Source: G963701675 sp963701675 (GTDB lineage Bacteria > Planctomycetota > Planctomycetia > Gemmatales > Gemmataceae). Taken from it: a DNA stretch of 64,000 bases. The notes under the pieces are model-generated. The model was not told the origin of the DNA and did not search any database. It saw nothing but the letters and a program-made list of their open reading frames with translations. Position 1 is the first letter of the stretch. Each line of letters begins with the position of its first letter. A program made the position numbers and the translations under genes. Location: contig OY969623.1 in the NCBI GenBank assembly GCA_963701675.1, forward strand, positions 4,712,001 to 4,776,000, in the 5' to 3' direction. Positions 53,439-62,270 of this stretch are shown in pieces.

Positions 53439-56096
53439 TCAGACCTCGACAAACTTGGTTACGAAGGCGTCGGCCTGACCGGCGCGGTTTCGACGCTTGA
53501 GGGCCCCAGGCGTGGTTGGAAAATCGGAACCGTAGGTCTGCCCGGTAATGTAAGCGTTTCCGGTTCCGTCGACCGCTACCGCGGAGCCATAATCGCCGCC
53601 GATCGGGAATGCCGAGGAACCGCCTATGTAGGTTGCGTACACCGGTGATGTACCAGCGATGTTGAACTTCACGAGAACCGCATCTTCGCCGCCGTTGTAG
53701 GAGCTGTCGTACGCGGACGGCAACATCGGGAAGTCGGTCGACGTAGTGTACCCTGCCAGGTAGGCGAAGCCGGCGCCGTCGAGTGCGATGCCGCGCATGA
53801 AGTCGTCGCCGACTCCTCCAAGGAACGTGGAGTAAACCAGGCCGGACCCCGCCGGGTTGAACTTGGTGACAAACGCGTCGGCGGCGCCGCCACCGTATGA
53901 GTCGTCGAAAGCCCCCGGCGTCGTCGGATAGCCGATCGAACGCGTGAACCCGGTGACGTAGGCGCTACCGGCCGCGTCAACTGCGATTCCAGTGACGGAT
54001 TCCTCTTCAATATGCCCTAAGTATGTAGCGTAAACGGCGCCTGCGCCATCCTGCGTAAGCTTCAGGACGAATGCGTCGTTATGACCGCTGAAGGTCACGT
54101 CGTAAGCGCCCGCCGTGGTGGGAAACGAGTGGCCGGTTTCACCGACCACGTAGGCGAAGCCACTGTTGTCAACGGTGATTGCATTGCCGACCGCGATGGT
54201 TGGACCACCGATGAATGTAGAGTAGACGAGGGCAGTTCCGCTCGCATTTAGTTTCGTGACAAATGCATCGAAGGCGCCTCCGAACGTCGTGTCGTAAGCA
54301 CCGGCGGTCGTCGGATAGGTCGTAGACTGTGTAACACCCGTGACGTACACATTGCCGTCGCTGTCTACATCCATCGAACGGCCGACCTCTTCAAAGAACG
54401 GCCCTCCCAAATAGGTCGAATACACCAAGTCGCTGCCGTCGGGATTTAACTTGGCGACGAAGGCGTCGGAATAGTTGCCGCCGAAAAAGGTGTCGTAGGC
54501 CCCCGACGTGGTCGGAAAGCCACCGAAGGTATACCCGGCCACGTACACGCTGCCGGTGGCATCAATCGCAAGTGCCTCTCCGAAGTCGCGACCGCCCCCT
54601 CCTAAATAAGTCGCGTACACAAGGCCGGTTCCCGTGGTATTCAATTTCGCAATATAGACGTCCTCGTTTGCTCCCCCGCCGTGAACTTCGTCGAAGGCGC
54701 CCGGTGTCGCCGGGAATTTAGTAGATGATGTCGTTCCGACCACGTACACGTTGCCTCCGCCATCCACTGCCATGCTGTTCGCGTCGTCCGCCGCTCCGGG
54801 ACCACCTAAGTACGTCGAGTAGGAAAGGAAGAGTGGATCGATCACCAATGGGCGGGAGCTGTCGTAGTCACCGATATCGAACGTGACATGGAAAGCGGCG
54901 GCCTCAGTTCGGAGATTGAAGTCACCACGCACTTCATTGCGCGCGGCGTTGGCCTCCTGATACAAGTACGGCGTTTGTTGGACGAGATCGCCCGCCTCTG
55001 TGTGCAGCACAAGATTGCCGGCAGAGTCTATCTCTGCGCTGTCGGCGCCGGCGAAACTCAATTCGATCACATTCGGATCGGCGCCCGGTGAGACGATGAA
55101 ATCGTATTCGAGTTGCTGATCCTTACTGTAGTAGGCGAGGTCGATACCTGGATAAACATCCTGATATTCGACTCGGCCGAAGGTTGGAATGTTGGCGTGC
55201 CACTGCGAAGGGTCGTTGCCCATGAAGTAGTTGACTTTAGCATCCAGCGGGTTAACACCCGCCGCTCGGGCGTCCGGGTTAGCGCCGACGATTTGCATAT
55301 GGAGCGCAACACCCGGCGAGCCGGGAGTGTTAGCGACCGGCGTATTGGCGTGCGGCGACCTCCGGTCGCTGACGCTCCCGGCTCGCCAATCATGCGCTTC
55401 TGAATTCTGAATTCTGAATTCTGAATTCTGGATTGCGAACACCGCCGCCGCCGGCGTAAGGAACGCCGTGTATCCGCCGGCCCGCGCCGTAAAATCCACG
55501 CGCGAGTCCGTCTGGCCGACGTTCTCTTCGAATGCCAAGTCGAGCTTGCCGTAGTTTTCGCTCGAGTTCGACGGATCTCCGGCCGATTCGCCTAGCAGCG
55601 AAGTCGCAATCGACGGCGCGTTCAATGCCACGACGGAATTCGCGTTTCCCTGAGCGGCAGGCGTTAGCCTGCTGAGGCTCACACTAGCGGCACTCACAGC
55701 ATGTGACATTCTCACGGCCTGTGAGTCCCGGTGCGCAACGGCGGCGTTGGGAGCCGCGAAACCATGAATGGCATCGTCATGTTGCATCACCGGGCGGCCT
55801 CGGATGGGGCCGCGACTCGCTGAACTGAGCATCGACGACGTTTCTTCCTGCGCCCGGCTTATTGGGTACACCAGTCCATCAATTGGAATTGAATTGTCAT
55901 CGAAGTCAACCGATACCGATGCGGTGTAATACTCTGCGTTGGCGGGATGCGACACAAAGTCGGGCCAGGCGAGCAGCAAACCCAAGAGGGCGTCTCCCGG
56001 GGGAAGGCGTTGCTCCAACATTTCGAGTCGAGGCCGATATGCCACAAGTCGGCGCTGAGAAGGGGAACCGCGTCCGGAAAACGCCGTGCGAGCCAT
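53439..56096 (-). CDS. Exported SBBP-repeat protein with DUF7948-like domain
   Basis: The 885-residue protein has the N-terminal motif LEMLEQRLPPGDALLGLL (residues 24-41), a low-complexity region, a beta domain around YGKLDLAFEENVGQTDSRVD to EYDFIVSPGADPNVI, then seven SBBP repeats of about 65 residues (LVYSTYLGG, GNVYVTGVTQST, YPTTAGAYDTTFGG, DAFVTKLNASGT) forming a propeller. A heptamer array encodes NSEFRIQNSEAHD near residue 225. The neighbour at 56197 is a paralogue. Extracellular adhesion or matrix role is likely; the function is unknown. Confidence 0.85.
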   Translation of the reverse strand: MARTAFSGRGSPSQRRLVAYRPRLEMLEQRLPPGDALLGLLLAWPDFVSHPANAEYYTASVSVDFDDNSIPIDGLVYPISRAQEETSSMLSSASRGPIRGRPVMQHDDAIHGFAAPNAAVAHRDSQAVRMSHAVSAASVSLSRLTPAAQGNANSVVALNAPSIATSLLGESAGDPSNSSENYGKLDLAFEENVGQTDSRVDFTARAGGYTAFLTPAAAVFAIQNSEFRIQNSEAHDWRAGSVSDRRSPHANTPVANTPGSPGVALHMQIVGANPDARAAGVNPLDAKVNYFMGNDPSQWHANIPTFGRVEYQDVYPGIDLAYYSKDQQLEYDFIVSPGADPNVIELSFAGADSAEIDSAGNLVLHTEAGDLVQQTPYLYQEANAARNEVRGDFNLRTEAAAFHVTFDIGDYDSSRPLVIDPLFLSYSTYLGGPGAADDANSMAVDGGGNVYVVGTTSSTKFPATPGAFDEVHGGGANEDVYIAKLNTTGTGLVYATYLGGGGRDFGEALAIDATGSVYVAGYTFGGFPTTSGAYDTFFGGNYSDAFVAKLNPDGSDLVYSTYLGGPFFEEVGRSMDVDSDGNVYVTGVTQSTTYPTTAGAYDTTFGGAFDAFVTKLNASGTALVYSTFIGGPTIAVGNAITVDNSGFAYVVGETGHSFPTTAGAYDVTFSGHNDAFVLKLTQDGAGAVYATYLGHIEEESVTGIAVDAAGSAYVTGFTRSIGYPTTPGAFDDSYGGGAADAFVTKFNPAGSGLVYSTFLGGVGDDFMRGIALDGAGFAYLAGYTTSTDFPMLPSAYDSSYNGGEDAVLVKFNIAGTSPVYATYIGGSSAFPIGGDYGSAVAVDGTGNAYITGQTYGSDFPTTPGALKRRNRAGQADAFVTKFVEV
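55398..55430. repeat. Heptamer repeat ATTCTGA x4.7 inside the SBBP gene
   Basis: Tandem copies of the same heptamer as in hisF. They encode an IQNSEFRIQNSE stretch in a loop after FLTPAAAVFA. The paralogue has only a degenerate version (IQHSELLDR) at the same site. Confidence 0.9.
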
Positions 56097-56135
56097 GACG
56101 CCTCCATTGAAAGTGAGCGCCGAGCAACCCTGGGG

Positions 56136-56171
56136 CCGTAGTGGCGTAGGCGCTAGACCACGCCACTACGG
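56136..56171 (-). terminator. Intergenic stem-loop between the two SBBP genes
   Basis: Perfect 12 bp arms (CCGTAGTGGCGT at 56136-56147, ACGCCACTACGG at 56160-56171) enclose a 12-base loop, 26 bases after the stop of the upstream paralogue. No T-run follows, so it may be a weak terminator or an mRNA-stabilising hairpin. Confidence 0.55.
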
Positions 56172-56196
56172 TTAATTTCATGCGTGCGACGCGCTA

Positions 56197-58812
56197 TTAC
56201 GTTTCCACGAATTTTGCGACGAAAGCATCGCCCTCGCCGCGGCTTCCTTTCTTAATGACGCCGGGCGTCGTTGGGAAATTGCGCGAGGCGACGAAACCGG
56301 TTACATAGGCGTTTCCGGCGCCGTCGGTGGCGATCCCGTTGCCGTATTCGCCGCCGCCACCACCGAGGAAGGTCGCGTACACAATGGCCGTTCCGGCCGA
56401 GTTTAACTTGGTGACGTGCACGTCCGTCGCCCCGTTCACTGTGGTATCGAATGCATCACCCGTGACCGGATAGTCGGCCGAGTTAGTCGGACCGGTGATG
56501 TAGGCGTTGAGTCCGGAGTCGATCGCCAGCATGTGTGCAGCTTCCACACCGGTGCCACCAATGAAAGTGGAATACACCAATGCCGACCCGGCCGGGTTCA
56601 ATTTCGCCACATACGAGTCGCTGATGCCGTTGAATGTCGTATCGAAGGCGCCGACCGTCGTCGGGAAATCAGCCGACTTAGCCGGCCCCGCCACGTAGGC
56701 ATTGCCCGCGGCATCCACCGCAAGGCCAAACGTTCGGTCCGTCGACGACCCGCCCAGGAAGGTCGAATAAACCAATGCCGTGCCCGTTGGATTGAGTTTG
56801 GTCACATAGCCGTCGATATCGCCATTGAATGTCTCATCAAATGCGCCGGCGGTCGTGGGATAGTCCGCGGAGTGCGTCGGTCCAACCAGGTAGGCGTTTC
56901 CGAGGGCGTCGATCGACACGCGCCACCCTTCCTCTTCATCGGCGCCACCGATGTAAGTGGAATAGAGCAGGGCGGATCCCGACGGATTGAACTTGGTTAC
57001 CGTAACGTCCGCGTCCCCATTGAAAGTCGTATCGTAGGCGCCAACGGTTGTGGGATGATCCGCGGACTCGGATTCCGCCGTGACGTAGGCATTTCCGACT
57101 ATGTCAACCGAAATGCCGTAAGCTTCCTCCTTCTCCGCACCGCCAATGAGCGTCGAATAGACCAGCGACGAGCCGTCGGCGCTGAGCTTCGTCACGTATG
57201 AATCAAGAGCTCCGTTCGCCGTGGTGTCGAACGCGCCGGCCGTCGTCGGAAAATCGGGCGAATCGGAGGCGCCCACGACATAGGCTTGGCCGCTGCCGTC
57301 TACCACGATGTCAAACGGATAATCACCCTCAGTTCCGCCTAGGTATGTTGAGTAGATCAACGCGGTCCCCGTTGCGTTTAGCTTGGATACGAAAGAATCC
57401 AAATAACCGCCATTCGGACTTTGATCGAATGCACCGGGGGTTGTGGGAAACGACGTGGAATCGCTGATGCCCGTCACATAAGTGGTTCCGCCGGCCCCGG
57501 CAGCAATCAATGCCCCGCCGTCTCCGCCGAGCGCTCCGAGATGGGTTGAGTAACTAAGCACCAAAGGATCAATTACCAACGGGCGGCTCATGTCGTAGGC
57601 GCCGATGTCGAAGGTAACGAGAGTTGGGTCTTCGATTCTGAATTCTGAATTCTGAATTCTGAATTCTCCTACAACTTCCTGCCGCGTCCCGTTGAATTCC
57701 TGGTAGAGGTATGGCTTCTGCTGCGTCAAGTCGCCCAGGGCGGTGTGAAGAACCAGGTTTCCTTGTCGGTCGATTTCCATCCCGTCAGCACCCGCGAAGT
57801 TGAGGGCGATGGCATCGGGATTGGCGCCGGGCGAAACGACGAAATCGTATTCGAGCTGTTGGTCCTTTCCGTAGTAGACAAGGTCAATTCCGGGATAGAC
57901 GTTGTCGTATTCCACTCGCCCGAAAGTCGAAATACTCGTTCGCCACTGCGATGGATCGTTGCCGATGAAGTAATTAACTTTGCCCGGCAGTTGTTCGCTT
58001 CCCACTGCCGTTTGCGGCTTAGCGCCGACGATCTCCATGTGAATGGCGACGCCCGCTGCATTCGTCGGCGAGCGGGGCGTATCAACGCCCTGGAGACCGG
58101 CCGCTCGCCGATCGAGCAATTCTGAATGCTGGATCGAGAAGACCGCCGCGGTCGGCGTCAGAAATGCCGTATATCCAGCAGTCCGCGCAATGAAATTCAC
58201 GCGCGAATCGACTTGGCCCACGTTTTGCTCAAACGCAATCGGCAGCTTACCGTACGCTTCGTCGAATGTAGTTGGCTGTGCAACCGGTTTAGCTTGGCCC
58301 ATTGCGGGATGGGAATGCACATTGCCGTTTTGCGAAAACGAAGTCGCGATCATTGACCTGCCAAGTGGCTGGACGTTGTTCAATATCTTCCGTCCACTGG
58401 AGTTCGCACTCACCGCCGCTGTGTGTTGCGGTGTTCTTAACGCCTGTCGGCCGTAGTGCGCACCATCCGGTGCACCAACATCAAATTCGCCCGTATTGAG
58501 TGACGGCAATGGGTTGTCGGACGTTACCCGACCCGACCTTGCTCGCACCGCGGGCGACGTCTCGTCGGCAACAGAAATCGCCGACTGGGACAATGTTTCG
58601 ATGAGCGACAAATCGGCATCGGCGTCGAATTTCACCGACGACTCAGCAAATGGCCGTTCCAGTGGTGCAGCTGTCGTTTCGGGCCATGCAAACAACAAGC
58701 CCAGTAGCCCATCACCCGGTGCCAATCTGCATTCGAAGCGCTCTAACGACGGCCGGAAACATCGACGTTGCATAGAGTTAAGATGCTGACCATATCTATT
58801 TCGACGGAACAT
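56197..58812 (-). CDS. Exported SBBP-repeat protein, paralogue of the downstream gene
   Basis: The 871-residue protein shares the plan of its neighbour at 53439: N-terminal motif LERFECRLAPGDGLLGLL (23-40), domain around YGKLPIAFEQNVGQVDSRVN, and seven SBBP repeats (LVYSTFIGGTGVEAAHML, NAYITGPTNSADYPVT). A heptamer array at 57635-57667 encodes FRIQNSEFRIEDP near residue 387, a site where the paralogue lacks it. The two genes are a tandem duplication that has diverged. It is probably surface-exposed. Confidence 0.85.
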   Translation of the reverse strand: MFRRNRYGQHLNSMQRRCFRPSLERFECRLAPGDGLLGLLFAWPETTAAPLERPFAESSVKFDADADLSLIETLSQSAISVADETSPAVRARSGRVTSDNPLPSLNTGEFDVGAPDGAHYGRQALRTPQHTAAVSANSSGRKILNNVQPLGRSMIATSFSQNGNVHSHPAMGQAKPVAQPTTFDEAYGKLPIAFEQNVGQVDSRVNFIARTAGYTAFLTPTAAVFSIQHSELLDRRAAGLQGVDTPRSPTNAAGVAIHMEIVGAKPQTAVGSEQLPGKVNYFIGNDPSQWRTSISTFGRVEYDNVYPGIDLVYYGKDQQLEYDFVVSPGANPDAIALNFAGADGMEIDRQGNLVLHTALGDLTQQKPYLYQEFNGTRQEVVGEFRIQNSEFRIEDPTLVTFDIGAYDMSRPLVIDPLVLSYSTHLGALGGDGGALIAAGAGGTTYVTGISDSTSFPTTPGAFDQSPNGGYLDSFVSKLNATGTALIYSTYLGGTEGDYPFDIVVDGSGQAYVVGASDSPDFPTTAGAFDTTANGALDSYVTKLSADGSSLVYSTLIGGAEKEEAYGISVDIVGNAYVTAESESADHPTTVGAYDTTFNGDADVTVTKFNPSGSALLYSTYIGGADEEEGWRVSIDALGNAYLVGPTHSADYPTTAGAFDETFNGDIDGYVTKLNPTGTALVYSTFLGGSSTDRTFGLAVDAAGNAYVAGPAKSADFPTTVGAFDTTFNGISDSYVAKLNPAGSALVYSTFIGGTGVEAAHMLAIDSGLNAYITGPTNSADYPVTGDAFDTTVNGATDVHVTKLNSAGTAIVYATFLGGGGGEYGNGIATDGAGNAYVTGFVASRNFPTTPGVIKKGSRGEGDAFVAKFVET
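57635..57667. repeat. Heptamer repeat ATTCTGA x4.7 inside the second SBBP gene
   Basis: Same heptamer as in hisF and the first SBBP gene, at a different position in the protein. This places its arrival after the duplication, or its loss from the other copy. Confidence 0.9.
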
Positions 58813-58951
58813 TACAAACTCTCCCAGGGCGCACGGTGATCATGTGTGCAAAGTGCCTATAGTTATAACGTGATTTCGAGGCAAAACCGGACGCGCGAGT
58901 TTGGGATTTTCCGGTTTTTCTGTCCATTCCCCGGCACATCCAAGGGTGCAT

Positions 58952-61255
58952 TTAGCCTCCCACATAGACGATGCCAATAGGTGGCCCAAAGCTCGCCTCG
59001 AACGACACGCCGTCGATAACCACGGGGTCCGGCGGAATGGGGCCACCGTTGGTTTTCCCGTCGACGATCCGCCACCAGCGCGGTCCGTTGGTAACGCCGA
59101 GGATGATGTCCGCCGGGAAGTCGTCGCCTCGAAGCTTGACGGTCGCCACGGGAACGCCGATGTCTTTGCTCAATGTGTTGGCAAAGAAGCTGTTTGCGGG
59201 CGGACTGATTTGCGGATCGAACTGTGGATTGAGAACGTCGGCATTCATGTAGACGCGCACGTGAGGATTGCCGCGCGACGCACCGACGATGAGATCGTTG
59301 CCATTGCCGTAAATGTCGCCGATGGCGACGTACGCCCCAATGTTGAAATTCAACCCGAACGGAAAGAAATTCGGGTTGGCTAGCTGATTGGCGCCGGGAT
59401 TAGTTAGCGGGTCGAAGGTAAACGGTCCGAATGCAAGTGCCTTACCGTCAAAGACCCGAACGTGCGGATTACCGGGCAAGGCGCCGGTGGCTACGTCGGC
59501 GTAGCCATCGCCGTTGAGATCACCCACTGCAACCGTGACGCCGACATCGAAACCCACTTGGAAGGCGAAAAAACTGGAGAGGACTTTTTCATTGTTGGGA
59601 ATGAAGTGCGGGCCGGCAAAGACTTTGACGTGGGGATTGCCGGTGCTGGCGCCCGCGACAATGTCCGCGTAGCCGTCGCCGTCCACGTCACCCGACGCCA
59701 CGAATTGGCCGACGACGAAGGGCGTGAAACAGAAAATGAACGGCTCGAATCCGCCACCACTGGCGATCTTCGCCCCGTCATAAACTTTCACAGGATGCTG
59801 CGGCCCATCCACTCCGCCGACGATCAAATCATCGTAGCCGTCGCCGTTCACGTCGCCGAAGGCGGTTGAAACGCCGCCGTGATCGTTGCATTGGTAGGGG
59901 CAGAAATAATTCCCCACAACGGTATCGTCGCTGATTCGACGGACTTCAATTCGGCCGACGCTTGCGACGGTGAAGTATTGCCGCGGCAATTCGCCGTACG
60001 CTCGCACAAACGGATCGTAGGGCGAGGAGCTTGCGGTGATTTTGGCGTCTGCGCTGATAACGAAACGGCCGCGCGAATTCGCGGAGATGGCAGTGTAGTC
60101 CAGCGTCCCGTAGTCACCGTCCAGAAGAAACCGTTCACCGGACACCGGGATGCCGTTATCCCGGTACTGCTGAAAGGCAATCCGCTTGAACTGATTGCCT
60201 TCGCAAAAAGCAATTATGAAACTGTTGCCTCCCGTGGCGGCCACGCTGGGGCCGCTTTGGTCCCCAGCGGGAACGTTTGGAGCATTAATGTTCCCCACAA
60301 TCTGTTCTTGCTGGTTGAGCGGGATGCCGTTGGGATCGTACGTTCGGAACCTGATCACATGACGGATGAGTTCGGGGTGGGATGTCCAAGCGACAATCAA
60401 CTTTCCCGATCCATCAATCGCGAGACTTGGATGGTTATTGAACGTCGTATTCGAGGTAGTGGTTGGCACTTCCCCCAAAGAAGTCCAGGCGAGATCAGCG
60501 AAGCGCTCGACGGCCACATAGTTTGACGGACCAGCAGAGAAATCATAGCCGACGGCGACGGCGGTTTCCCCAGCCGGGAATGTGCCTTGGCGTATGGCTA
60601 CGGCCGGGTTACTAACGAAAACTCCCGGTGATGAGCCGTGGACCGCATATGCGTCGCCGAGGGGTGCCCCGTTCGCGGCAAAGGCGCGCCCCAGTATCTG
60701 ATCACCGTTGGCCAGGTCTACCCAAACGACCACTATAGCGCCATCGGAATTCCGTATCGCAATATCCGGCCAAGAACCAGTGCCCGCCGTGAAGTGGGCG
60801 ACGAGGGCGCCGTCCGACGCATAGCTGCTAACGTCAACATTCACTCCGGTTCCTGACGGCAACGAATGGACCACGGCGAAGCTCCCGTCGGAGCGAACCG
60901 CGATGTGATGATCGTTGGGAGTCGTTGACGAGCTGATTGCGACCAGGATCGTATGGTTGAAGCTTTCTAAAGTACCGTCGGCACTAAAACGACGAACATA
61001 AAGCCGAAAACCTCCAGCAAGCGTCTCTTCCTGTTTGAAGGCGACGCGAAAGCTCCCGTCGCTTGCGACACCGACGTCGGGAGAGGCCGATGAGCCCGGG
61101 ATTTGTTCGAGTCCTGCGTTTACGCGGACTTCCGGGAACAGTTCTGCCACCGCTGCCACCAAAAGCGTGCGGTCCTCCAGCGCCTCCAGACGCAAATGGG
61201 CTCGTGTGTGCTGATTCCGAGATTCTCCGCGGTGCGTTGGGACTTTCATGGCCAT
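58952..61255 (-). CDS. Exported FG-GAP/VCBS propeller protein
   Basis: The 767-residue protein begins MAMKVPTHRGESRNQHTRAH and carries LEALEDRTLLVA (23-34). The C-terminal half has four to five FG-GAP repeats with GDVNGDGYDDLIVGG, GDVDGDGYADIVAGA, GDLNGDGYADVATGA and the linking phrase GNPHVRVF, forming an integrin-like propeller with calcium-binding loops. The N-terminal half is a BNR-like beta region (DGSFRVAFKQEETLAGG). It is uninterrupted, unlike the FG-GAP gene at 44585. It is probably surface-exposed. Confidence 0.85.
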   Translation of the reverse strand: MAMKVPTHRGESRNQHTRAHLRLEALEDRTLLVAAVAELFPEVRVNAGLEQIPGSSASPDVGVASDGSFRVAFKQEETLAGGFRLYVRRFSADGTLESFNHTILVAISSSTTPNDHHIAVRSDGSFAVVHSLPSGTGVNVDVSSYASDGALVAHFTAGTGSWPDIAIRNSDGAIVVVWVDLANGDQILGRAFAANGAPLGDAYAVHGSSPGVFVSNPAVAIRQGTFPAGETAVAVGYDFSAGPSNYVAVERFADLAWTSLGEVPTTTSNTTFNNHPSLAIDGSGKLIVAWTSHPELIRHVIRFRTYDPNGIPLNQQEQIVGNINAPNVPAGDQSGPSVAATGGNSFIIAFCEGNQFKRIAFQQYRDNGIPVSGERFLLDGDYGTLDYTAISANSRGRFVISADAKITASSSPYDPFVRAYGELPRQYFTVASVGRIEVRRISDDTVVGNYFCPYQCNDHGGVSTAFGDVNGDGYDDLIVGGVDGPQHPVKVYDGAKIASGGGFEPFIFCFTPFVVGQFVASGDVDGDGYADIVAGASTGNPHVKVFAGPHFIPNNEKVLSSFFAFQVGFDVGVTVAVGDLNGDGYADVATGALPGNPHVRVFDGKALAFGPFTFDPLTNPGANQLANPNFFPFGLNFNIGAYVAIGDIYGNGNDLIVGASRGNPHVRVYMNADVLNPQFDPQISPPANSFFANTLSKDIGVPVATVKLRGDDFPADIILGVTNGPRWWRIVDGKTNGGPIPPDPVVIDGVSFEASFGPPIGIVYVGG

Positions 61256-61421
61256 CCTCCGGGTACCTGCCGTCGAGATGAAAGGGTAGCGCCGTCAGAC
61301 TAACATGGGACGCGCGCGTCTGCCACTGTTTTTCAAGCACGGCGACCGAATTGCTTCCGCGTGCAAATTATCCTACATTTGGCCAGACACCCTTGGTCCC
61401 CCCCATGGGCGCATCGGTTAG

Positions 61422-62258
61422 ATGGTTCCAAAGCGACGGCAAACCAGCGGGACGGCTCTGTCTTCGCTGGAAACCTATCTTCGTGACATTAACGAGACGC
61501 CGCTCCTGACCGCTCAGGATGAGAAGGAGTTGGCCAACCTCATTCGCCAAGGCGACACCGCGGCGCACGACCGAATGGTGCGGGCCAATCTTCGCCTCGT
61601 CGTCAGCATTGCCCGCGGCTATACCGGAAAGGGATTGGACATTTCCGATCTGATTGAAGAAGGAAACCTGGGTTTGTTGCACGCCGCCGAGTGCTTCGAC
61701 CCGGATATGAACACGCGCTTCAGCACCTACGCCGGCTTTTGGATCAAACAGTCGATGCGGCGCGCCGTGATTAACTGCGGCAAGACGATTCGACTACCCG
61801 CATACATGGTCGTGCTACTCTCCGACTGGAGGCGAGCCAGCGCCGATCTGCACGAATCGCTCGGTCGGCCGCCCACCCAAGACGAAGTGGCCAGCCGGCT
61901 CAAGTTGCCGCGAAAGAAGCTGCAGATCATTCGAAAGGCACTTCGAGTCTACAACGCCACCGCACAGGTACAGTGCGAAGATCCGTGGCTATGGGAGGAC
62001 GAGATCGTTGACCGAGGGCAGCCGGCGCCGGAGCGTCGCATGTCCGACGGTGACGATCTACACCAAGTGCTGGGTCTACTCGAAAACATGAACGAGCGCG
62101 AAGCAACCGTCATTCGGCTGCGCTTTGGGCTTACCGGCGAGGACCCGCTTACCCTTCAAGACATCGGCGAACGATTGAATCTCACCCGCGAACGTGTCCG
62201 CCAGATTGAGAATGAGGCGCTTCAGCATTTACAAGAAAGCATCGGTAGCAGGGATTAG
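61422..62258 (+). CDS. RNA polymerase sigma-70 family factor (RpoD/SigA-like, short)
   Basis: The 278-residue protein has region 1.2 (LETYLRDINETPLLTAQDEK), region 2 (MVRANLRLVVSIARGYTGKG, SDLIEEGNLGLLHAAECFDP, TRFSTYAGFWIKQSMRRAV), region 3 and region 4 with a -35 recognition helix (TLQDIGERLNLTRERVRQIE). It lacks region 1.1 and the long non-conserved insert, so it is a group 2 or 3 alternative factor rather than the main sigma. Promoters it reads cannot be told from this window. Start ATG at 61422. Confidence 0.9.
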   Translation: MVPKRRQTSGTALSSLETYLRDINETPLLTAQDEKELANLIRQGDTAAHDRMVRANLRLVVSIARGYTGKGLDISDLIEEGNLGLLHAAECFDPDMNTRFSTYAGFWIKQSMRRAVINCGKTIRLPAYMVVLLSDWRRASADLHESLGRPPTQDEVASRLKLPRKKLQIIRKALRVYNATAQVQCEDPWLWEDEIVDRGQPAPERRMSDGDDLHQVLGLLENMNEREATVIRLRFGLTGEDPLTLQDIGERLNLTRERVRQIENEALQHLQESIGSRD

Positions 62259-62270
62259 CCTCGTTTACGG

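Noticed and set aside
56416..57201. A 261-codon plus-strand frame opposite the SBBP gene
   Set aside because: It has a repetitive pattern that merely reflects the SBBP repeats on the other strand.
53439..58812. Possible CRISPR-like periodic repeats
   Set aside because: The periodicity is about 195 bases and encodes SBBP protein repeats, with no short identical direct repeats and spacers.
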